The notes below the pieces were generated by a model, which was not told the DNA's origin, did not search any database, and saw nothing but the letters and a program-made list of their open reading frames with translations. The position numbers and the translations under genes are program-made. DNA of 64,000 nt from an uncultured Aquimarina sp. (GTDB taxonomy: Bacteria; Bacteroidota; Bacteroidia; Flavobacteriales; Flavobacteriaceae): contig CANNFM010000004.1 of the NCBI GenBank assembly GCA_947503835.1, forward strand, positions 124,001 to 188,000, in the 5' to 3' direction. Positions 55,989-61,837 of this stretch are shown here, piece by piece (the first letter of the stretch is position 1; each line of letters opens with the position of its first letter).

Positions 55989-56183
55989 TTATGCCACTTC
56001 TTCTGTATTATCGATAACAATTTGACCACGATAGTACAGTTTACCTTCGTGCCAGTGTGCTCTGTGATACAAATGCGCTTCTCCTGTTGTAGGATCTGTA
56101 GCAATTTGCGGTACAGTAGCTTTATAATGAGTTCTTCTTTTGTCTCTTCTGGTTTTCGATATTTTTCTCTTAGGATGTGCCAT
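55989..56183 (-). CDS. rpmF: Ribosomal protein bL32
   Basis: A 64-residue ribosomal protein beginning [19 protein letters not shown], as in other bL32 proteins. The usual C-terminal zinc Cys are replaced ([10 protein letters not shown]), as in Bacteroidota. It follows yceD by ten bases, a conserved pair. Confidence 0.96.
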   Translation of the reverse strand: MAHPKRKISKTRRDKRRTHYKATVPQIATDPTTGEAHLYHRAHWHEGKLYYRGQIVIDNTEEVA

Positions 56184-56193
56184 TGCTTAGCTA

Positions 56194-56733
56194 TTATTTA
56201 TCGTTTAATAAATTTTTTAATTTGTCCCAACGAGGATCTGTTTCCTCATTAGTATTTTCTATTGTTTCTTCTTTTGGACTTAGTTCGTCTAATTTTTCGA
56301 GTATGTCTGATTCTAATGTTCCGTCTTCTACACCAGGGTGAACTCTTTTTGAAGGTAGCGCTAAAACAATTAGCTCATAAATATATTGCTGAACGTTAAC
56401 TTCGTAATCACCATGAGGTAATATTAAAATTTCTTCATTCTCGTCATTATATTCATCACCAAACTTTACTACCAAAAAAAATTCATTTTCGATAGGTAAG
56501 TCAAAAGGTTCGTTAGTGAGATCACAATTTACATTTACAGTTCCAGAGGCTTTAAACTGAAGTTCTAACATCGTTATTTTTTTGTTAAACTCCAGGTCTA
56601 CTCTTACTGCAGATCCATTAAATTCGTCATACTCAAAATGTTCAAAGAACGTATTATCAACGTCATATTCAAACTGGTGTAATCCTTGCTTCAGCCCAAC
56701 AAAAGGAATGGTATACTCTTTAAGTTGTTTCAT
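56194..56733 (-). CDS. YceD family (DUF177) protein
   Basis: A 179-residue protein with the DUF177 segments GTVNVNCDLTNEPFDLPIENEF and VNVQQYIYELIVLALPSKRVHP, and an acidic tail ending DPRWDKLKNLLNDK. The family helps 23S rRNA / large-subunit assembly and is regularly next to rpmF. Transcribed with rpmF. Confidence 0.9.
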   Translation of the reverse strand: MKQLKEYTIPFVGLKQGLHQFEYDVDNTFFEHFEYDEFNGSAVRVDLEFNKKITMLELQFKASGTVNVNCDLTNEPFDLPIENEFFLVVKFGDEYNDENEEILILPHGDYEVNVQQYIYELIVLALPSKRVHPGVEDGTLESDILEKLDELSPKEETIENTNEETDPRWDKLKNLLNDK

Positions 56734-56850
56734 TTCATCATCAGTTTCAGGTGCCTACCAATTTGGTAAAGGCGGGTGCAAAGATAAAAAAAAATCATTA
56801 TCAAACCCTTTTTGTAAACAAAATTATATCAGATTGTTAGTCATTTATTT

Positions 56851-56879
56851 GGTTTGAGGTTTGAGGCTTTAGGTTTGAG
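56851..56879. repeat. Tandem GGTTTGAG units
   Basis: GGTTTGAG occurs at 56851, 56858 and 56872 (spacing 7 and 14 bases) in the gap between pdxA and yceD. It is a short degenerate tandem repeat of unknown significance. Confidence 0.5.
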
Positions 56880-56909
56880 TAAAGATATTAATACCTCATA
56901 CCCCACAAC

Positions 56910-57968
56910 TCATGCCTTTTTTTGAGGCTTACGAGGTTGTTTTTTTAGTGGGTTTTTGGTAATCTCGGCATATTGATTTCTGTTTTTATAAATCTTTAAT
57001 GCTGAAAAAATGGCTTCTTTAAAAGAGCTAGGATCCGCTTGATTTTTTCCTGCGATTTCGAAAGCAGTCCCATGATCTGGCGAAGTACGTACTTTGGCAA
57101 GTCCTGCGGTATAATTTACACCCTTGCCAAAAGACAAGGTTTTAAACGGGATCAGACCCTGATCATGATACGAAGCCACAATAGCATCAAAAGCTTTGTA
57201 GGTATTTGATCCAAAGAAACTATCTGCTGCATAGGGGCCATACACCAACTTACCAGATTCATTAATCTTTTTGATGGTTGGTTTTAACACTTCTTCGTCT
57301 TCTTTGCCAATAACACCATGATCTCCGCTGTGCGGATTAATTCCTAATATCGCTATTTTTGGTTTCGATATTCCGAAATCTTGTATTAACGAATCATATA
57401 TTGTGTTTACTTTTTCTTCTATTAATTCTGGAGTAATACTATCGGCAATATCTTTTACGGCTACGTGATCTGTAAGTAAACCCACTTTGAGGTCATCGGT
57501 AATCATGAACATAAGGCTGTTTCCTTCTAATTCCTGATCCAAATAATCTGTATGACCAGGAAACTTAAATTCGTCAGACTGTATGCTACTCTTATTTATT
57601 GGAGCCGTAACTAAGATATCTATTTCATTATTTTTGAGTGCTTGTGTTGCGGCTGTAAGTGATTTAATAGCATAGTGCCCTATTTTCTCATCTTCTATAC
57701 CGAAATTAAGTTCTACGGCTTCTTTCCACACATTAAGCACATTAATTTTACCATCTAATATCTGGGAGGTTTGGTCAATACCGTGCAGACTACTCTTGAT
57801 GTCGAATTGTTTTTTGAGAAAAGAAAGAATTTTTACAGATGCAAAAATCACCGGGGTGCAGAAATCCAGCATTCGAGAATCTTCAAAAGTTTTAAGCACT
57901 ACTTCGCTTCCTATACCATTAAGATCTCCTATAGAAATTCCTACTCTTATTTTTTCTTCTTTCTTCAT
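56910..57968 (-). CDS. pdxA: 4-hydroxythreonine-4-phosphate dehydrogenase
   Basis: NAD-dependent enzyme of pyridoxal-phosphate synthesis. The 352-residue protein shows VGISIGDLNGIGSEV, VTAPINKSSIQSDEFKFPGHTDYL, LGINPHSGDHGVIG, and YHDQGLIPFK...TSPDHGTAFEIAG. The start at 57968 (MKKEEKIRVGIS) is chosen; upstream extension would add 39 residues and overlap the divergent ribE start. Confidence 0.95.
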   Translation of the reverse strand: MKKEEKIRVGISIGDLNGIGSEVVLKTFEDSRMLDFCTPVIFASVKILSFLKKQFDIKSSLHGIDQTSQILDGKINVLNVWKEAVELNFGIEDEKIGHYAIKSLTAATQALKNNEIDILVTAPINKSSIQSDEFKFPGHTDYLDQELEGNSLMFMITDDLKVGLLTDHVAVKDIADSITPELIEEKVNTIYDSLIQDFGISKPKIAILGINPHSGDHGVIGKEDEEVLKPTIKKINESGKLVYGPYAADSFFGSNTYKAFDAIVASYHDQGLIPFKTLSFGKGVNYTAGLAKVRTSPDHGTAFEIAGKNQADPSSFKEAIFSALKIYKNRNQYAEITKNPLKKQPRKPQKKA

Positions 57969-58068
57969 TATATAATTTCCTTTATCAGTATTTTTGAAAT
58001 CTAATTCCGAAGGAATTAAAAAGACCCCAAACTTTAAGTTCACAAATTTAATTAAATAATTCGCATTT

Positions 58069-58656
58069 ATGTTCACAGGAATCATCGAAGAATTAGGAAC
58101 TATTATATCTTTAAAAACAGATCAGGAAAATCTGGACATTACAGTGCGTTCAAATTTTACTTCAGAATTAAAAATTGATCAAAGTGTAGCGCATAACGGA
58201 GTGTGTCTTACCGTAGTTTCTATTGAAGATGATACCTATACCGTAACGGCAATTAAGGAAACATTAGACAAGACCAATCTTAATAACCTTAAAGAAGGAA
58301 GTATTGTAAATCTGGAACGCGGGATGAAACTAGGAGCACGGTTAGATGGGCATATTGTACAGGGCCATGTAGATCAAACAGCAGTGTGCACCGCTATTTC
58401 TGAAGCCGATGGTAGTTGGTATTTTACCTTTAGCTATGATCCGGAGCTCAATAATATTACTATAGAAAAAGGATCGATAACCGTTAACGGAGTAAGCCTA
58501 ACGGTGGTAAATTCTAAAAAAAATGAATTTAGTGTGGCGATCATTCCTTTTACTTATGAGCATACAAACTTTAGTACATTCGAAGTAGGGACTGTGATTA
58601 ACCTGGAGTTTGATGTGATTGGTAAATATGTGAAACGAATTACCGAGTTGGGGTAA
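58069..58656 (+). CDS. ribE: Riboflavin synthase, alpha subunit
   Basis: Dismutates two lumazines to riboflavin. The 195-residue protein is two similar barrels, each with the MFTGIIEELG or DGHIVQGHVDQ type motif: MFTGIIEELGTI, NGVCLTVVS, LGARLDGHIVQGHVD, NGVSLTVVN. The symbol ribE (ribC in some genomes) is used for the function. Divergent from pdxA. Confidence 0.95.
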   Translation: MFTGIIEELGTIISLKTDQENLDITVRSNFTSELKIDQSVAHNGVCLTVVSIEDDTYTVTAIKETLDKTNLNNLKEGSIVNLERGMKLGARLDGHIVQGHVDQTAVCTAISEADGSWYFTFSYDPELNNITIEKGSITVNGVSLTVVNSKKNEFSVAIIPFTYEHTNFSTFEVGTVINLEFDVIGKYVKRITELG

Positions 58657-58693
58657 AGAAATGTGAATTCAATATCTATTCATCTTTATTAGT

Positions 58694-58776
58694 TCCTTCT
58701 CCCTCTGGGAGAAGGCTAGGATGAGGGTTTTTCATAGCGATAGCCCTCACCTTAATCCTCTCCCAGAGGGAGAGGA
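58694..58776. repeat. REP-like double-hairpin element
   Basis: The arm CTTCTCCCTCTGGGAGAAG (58698-58714) folds on itself, as does CTCTCCCAGAGGGAGAG (58758-58774). The two halves also pair with each other through GATGAGGG / CCCTCACC-type sequence. Similar G-C-rich palindromes repeat between genes in many bacteria. Here it lies between convergent genes ribE and the 208-residue lipoprotein, and could act as a terminator. Confidence 0.65.
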
Positions 58777-58801
58777 AACACAAAGTTTAAATTAATAGCC
58801 T

Positions 58802-59428
58802 TTATTTTTGCCGTTGATATTTTGCGTAAAACCATAAGGGGGGAGATCGTTTTATGTCATCACCTTGATAATATCCCCAACCAACGATTTCGTAAAAGTC
58901 TTTTGAAACGGTTTCTTTAAAATATTCAATTCTCTGAGGAGATTTTTCATTTCTCCACCATATAATTGTGTTTTCTTCTTCGGTAGAGCCATTATGAATG
59001 ACCATTTCATCTGGTTTTTGTACTACGCACCACATGCGACCGTCTTGAATTTTATTGACCCCGTTGCTTATAATTTTTTGCCCGGTATCTGGATATGTAT
59101 CGGTTATGGTTACCCTCTGGAAATAAGGATTCTCTGAAGCGTAAATTTGCTCTACATCGATACTGTTTATTTGTTTCAACCCATCTTTTTGCAGATTAGC
59201 AAAAGAAATGTTTTTTAGATCAATCTCGCTTTTTGGTACGCGTTTTTGATCTTCAAAGATTAAAAATTGACCTTTCCAAATACCATCTAATATGCTAAAG
59301 ACATTAGCATATTTCTTATCTTTTAAAGAAGTAACAGGAACTGCATTGATATCCTCAATAGGTAACTTGTTCTGGCAACTACTGCTAACCCAGAATAGAC
59401 ATACTACATATATAAATAATCGTTTCAT
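58802..59428 (-). CDS. Hypothetical lipoprotein
   Basis: A 208-residue lipoprotein (lipobox WVSSSC, Cys18) of mainly beta-strand character with several Trp (GIWKGQFLIFE, IIWWRNEKSPQRIEYF, GWGYYQGDD, LWFYAKYQ). It resembles a calycin- or fatty-acid-binding-like single-domain protein, but I recognise no family. It is transcribed alone on the minus strand, with REP-like DNA downstream. Confidence 0.72.
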   Translation of the reverse strand: MKRLFIYVVCLFWVSSSCQNKLPIEDINAVPVTSLKDKKYANVFSILDGIWKGQFLIFEDQKRVPKSEIDLKNISFANLQKDGLKQINSIDVEQIYASENPYFQRVTITDTYPDTGQKIISNGVNKIQDGRMWCVVQKPDEMVIHNGSTEEENTIIWWRNEKSPQRIEYFKETVSKDFYEIVGWGYYQGDDIKRSPPLWFYAKYQRQK

Positions 59429-59512
59429 GTTGGTAACGATATATAGTGTATTCTAATCTTAAAAGAAGAAGAAAGTACCGAGGGCGGGGTGTAGAAAGAA
59501 GCAGAATGGTAG

Positions 59513-59668
59513 TTATACCAATTCTACTTCATTAAATCTAAACAGTGAAACTCTATCTCTTCCAATCTTTAAGAGTACTCCTCCTAAATCACTCAATGTA
59601 GAGCAGGATTCGAAATCCAATACTTTGCCAAAATATTGGCTTTTTGCATCAATTACTTTATACCGCAT
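59513..59668 (-). CDS. Small 51-residue candidate protein
   Basis: A short minus-strand frame, ATG at 59666-59668 and TAA at 59513-59515, encoding 51 residues beginning MRYKVIDAKSQYFGKVLDFE and ending LFRFNEVELV. Composition and codon use look natural and the order of charged and hydrophobic residues suits a small beta protein, a little like a PRC-barrel strand set. No clear promoter was found. Evidence is only an uninterrupted frame with a good start in a region lacking other genes. Confidence 0.5.
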   Translation of the reverse strand: MRYKVIDAKSQYFGKVLDFESCSTLSDLGGVLLKIGRDRVSLFRFNEVELV

Positions 59669-60135
59669 AATTTATGATTTGATTTGTATTTCCCAATTTT
59701 TCATTCCGGTTGTTCTTTCCCCAAAAAACATACCAGATTGTATCAAATTCTAAAGTAAATGTAATAGGCAAACTCTTTTTTTGAAAATAAACTTATTAGG
59801 TTTTATTAACAAAAGCACATAAAAACCAACCTTACTCATTTGTAAATCATGTAGTTGTAAAGGTTATTGTAGTTGCAAAAATTGAAGATTTACAAGAAGA
59901 ATGAACAAATTCGATACTGACAAATAGCAAAAATATAGTTGAACATTATGACACTAAGTGCAAAATAAGTTTTTGGAATTATTCCAAATTTCGTATTTTT
60001 GTATTGGAATTATTCCAAATAGCTACACTTCATGGTTTTTTGAAAATTTAAGAGTTTTTAGCTTTTTATTAAGGAAGTTTTTTAAAGCCTTGGCATATGT
60101 TTTGCAAAATATAGACTATCCCAAGTCATGTAACT
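59669..60135. other. Gene-poor regulatory stretch
   Basis: No coding frame here looks real. The stretch holds the twin-palindrome promoter listed separately. Downstream of that promoter there is an unusually long leader of about 130 bases before the first candidate start codon of the 125-residue gene. A frame from 59958 is rejected because it begins between the -33 and -7 positions. Confidence 0.55.
59972..60020 (+). promoter_or_regulatory. Promoter bracketed by two identical palindromic operators
   Basis: TTG at 59973-59975 and TATTTTTG at 59994-60001 with an 18-base spacer make a near-ideal Bacteroidota promoter. A 17-base sequence, TTGGAATTATTCCAAAT, occurs twice (59973-59989 and 60004-60020); its core TTGGAATTATTCCAA is a perfect palindrome around a central base. 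Centres are 31 bases apart, about three helical turns. One copy covers the -33 element and the other the expected transcription start. This is the layout of a repressor-controlled promoter. Confidence 0.7.
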
Positions 60136-60513
60136 ATGATGATACAGTACCTAATGCAAATGAATCTTAATGTTATGAGTGGTATAAACTATGAAATACA
60201 AAACCGAAAGCTACAATCGTATAAGCATAGCTTTGATTATAATTTTTGTAAACGAAAATATAACGAGTATGCTTTGATGGAGCTAGATGCGTTTCGCGAA
60301 TGCTTAAAAGATCCTCAAAAAATAGGAGAGATAGGTCATTTATGCTCTTTTATCATGTGGGTTAAAAATAAAGAAAGACATGAGTACAGAGACAGTTTGG
60401 GGGATTATGGCTTGATTCACTTACTTTTTCATTGTCTTGAGAGTAAAGAGCATGCCAATTTACATGCCGAGTATATCCATATGCTGTTTAAGGAAGATAT
60501 TAAGTTGGTTTAG
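60136..60513 (+). CDS. Hypothetical protein under the twin-palindrome promoter
   Basis: A protein of up to 125 residues with several possible Met starts; MSGINYEIQNRKL at 60175 is a plausible alternative giving 112 residues. It is His/Tyr/Leu-rich and mostly helical (ALMELDAFRECLKDPQKIGEI, GLIHLLFHCLESKEHANLHAEYIHMLF). I recognise no family. Its stop shares TTAG with the convergent mobile mystery protein B gene. Regulation by the upstream palindromes is likely. Confidence 0.62.
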   Translation: MMIQYLMQMNLNVMSGINYEIQNRKLQSYKHSFDYNFCKRKYNEYALMELDAFRECLKDPQKIGEIGHLCSFIMWVKNKERHEYRDSLGDYGLIHLLFHCLESKEHANLHAEYIHMLFKEDIKLV

Positions 60514-61106
60514 TATTTTGCAAATTCTAGTAATGGTTTAATATTTCCATTGTCGGCTTCCTTTAAAGCATTAATATATGCTTTTCTTGTTTCATCAGCT
60601 TCAACCATATTGGATTGATGCCATGTAAATATTTCTTGATCAAAAATAGACTCTATAATTATATCGGCCATCATTCTGGAATGTCTTCCATTACCATTGG
60701 GAAAACAGTGAATAGATACTATTCTATGTTTGAATCTAATTGCAATTTCTTCTGGCGGATAGGTTTTATTTTCAATCCAATATGTTGTATCATCTAATAA
60801 ATTTTTTAATTCAATTTCTATTTGTATCCACGGAATTCCAATATTTTTTTCAGTTCTTCTAAATTCACCTGCCCATCTCCATACATCTCCGTACATTCTT
60901 TTATGCAAGTCTTTTATAAATTTCTCAGTCAAAATTTTTTTGGATTTGAATTTCGTATGAATAGTCCATTCTACTGCTTTTTCAATATTCAGTTGCTCAA
61001 ATTCATCCAATTCCCCTTGAGTAGTAATTGATTTTATCTTAAGACCTTCTTTTTCCTCTTCATCTAATGGTGTTTGTCCATTTGTATATTTTAATTCTAA
61101 TCCCAT
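60510..61106 (-). CDS. Mobile mystery protein B (Fic domain)
   Basis: A 198-residue Fic-fold protein, usually an AMP- or NMP-transferase. The motif reads HCFPNGNGRHSR (H-x-F-x-N-G-N-G-R-x-x-R), with Asn where canonical Fic enzymes have Asp/Glu; the catalytic His and Arg are present. The flap region and RMYGDVWRWAGEFRRTEKNIGI fit. The start overlaps the end of the A protein by ten bases, so the two are made together. In related pairs the A protein is thought to control B; toxin-antitoxin action is inference. Confidence 0.86.
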   Translation of the reverse strand: MGLELKYTNGQTPLDEEEKEGLKIKSITTQGELDEFEQLNIEKAVEWTIHTKFKSKKILTEKFIKDLHKRMYGDVWRWAGEFRRTEKNIGIPWIQIEIELKNLLDDTTYWIENKTYPPEEIAIRFKHRIVSIHCFPNGNGRHSRMMADIIIESIFDQEIFTWHQSNMVEADETRKAYINALKEADNGNIKPLLEFAKY

Positions 61107-61558
61107 AAAGACTTTCTTAATTCTCTTTTTATTTCATTGGTTAGATCTTTTATAGTTTTACTTATTTTAGCATCACCAATACCTTGATCCTCAAGCTTCA
61201 TATTTTGATTGGTTCTTAATACTATCTTTTTAGCCAGCTTTTCGGCTTTTACTTCTATTAGATCATCAATGGTTCCACTTTTTGGAACCAATGCATAAAC
61301 CAATTTTAAATCAATTGCATTTGCTACATCTTTTAATGAATTGAGCGTTATCGTACCATTAGCTTCACTTTCTTCAATTCTTTTCACACCTTGTCTAGTT
61401 ATATTAAGTTTGGTGCCAAGTTGAGCCATTGTCATATTTAGTGTGGTTCTAATTGTATGTATCCATCCACGCTCTGGGATCAGTATCATTCTGGTTTCTC
61501 GAAATGGTTTAAGCTTTTGGTCCAATTGTTCTATTAAAAGTGTCCGTTTGTTTCTCAT
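61097..61558 (-). CDS. Mobile mystery protein A (XRE-type HTH)
   Basis: A 153-residue regulator with a helix-turn-helix at about residues 37-80 (MTMAQLGTKLNITRQGVKRIEESEANGTITLNSLKDVANAI), followed by LKLVYALVPKSGTIDDLI, a mark of the mobile mystery A family. It is encoded first in the minus-strand A-B pair. The repeats upstream (61595-61676) are the obvious candidate binding sites for autoregulation. Confidence 0.87.
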   Translation of the reverse strand: MRNKRTLLIEQLDQKLKPFRETRMILIPERGWIHTIRTTLNMTMAQLGTKLNITRQGVKRIEESEANGTITLNSLKDVANAIDLKLVYALVPKSGTIDDLIEVKAEKLAKKIVLRTNQNMKLEDQGIGDAKISKTIKDLTNEIKRELRKSLWD

Positions 61559-61594
61559 TTTTGTAACGCTTTGGGTTTACAGAACAAATCACAT

Positions 61595-61676
61595 GTAAAC
61601 AGTTGCATTTACAAATATAAATAAAAGTAAACATATTTGTTGACAAAAAAACAAAAAAGTAAATGTAACTGTTTAC
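61595..61676 (-). promoter_or_regulatory. Paired 18-base inverted repeats at the mobile mystery A promoter
   Basis: GTAAACAGTTGCATTTAC at 61595-61612 and GTAAATGTAACTGTTTAC at 61659-61676 are reverse complements at 17 of 18 positions. Each is also a partial palindrome (GTAAA...TTTAC). Between them, TATATTTG (minus strand, 61612-61619) is a -7 element that directly abuts the first repeat. The layout suggests two operators with the promoter between them. Confidence 0.65.
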
Positions 61677-61698
61677 TCGATAATCGAGATTTAAATGC

Positions 61699-61780
61699 TC
61701 AGAGGCTTGCCTCGAAATCAAAATTATTTTCCAACCAATGCCTCGCGGGTTTGCCCCGAGGTAGTTTACTAAAAAACTAC
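61699..61780. repeat. Cluster of three REP-like hairpins
   Basis: Three stem-loops in a row: GAGGC-TT-GCCTC (61702-61713); CCTCG-C-GGG-TTTG-CCC-CGAGG (61741-61761); and GTAGTTT / AAACTAC (61761-61780). The second resembles the CCTCGGGGCAAACCCGCGAGG-type repeats that I recall from flavobacterial genomes, which are associated with transposase-like RAYT proteins. No transposase gene is seen here. Confidence 0.6.
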
Positions 61781-61837
61781 AGGTGTAATAGAAAATGTAC
61801 TTATGTTAGCTTGAAGAAAAGGAGCAGACTAAAAGAA

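Noticed and set aside
57969..58085. 39-residue N-terminal extension of pdxA
   Set aside because: It overlaps the divergent ribE start and is not family-like.
59973..60020. CRISPR-like direct repeat
   Set aside because: Only two copies, palindromic, and arranged around a promoter; no array or cas genes.
59958..60170. Plus-strand frame of 70 residues across the twin-palindrome promoter
   Set aside because: It starts upstream of the -33 element and covers the whole promoter; composition is not protein-like.
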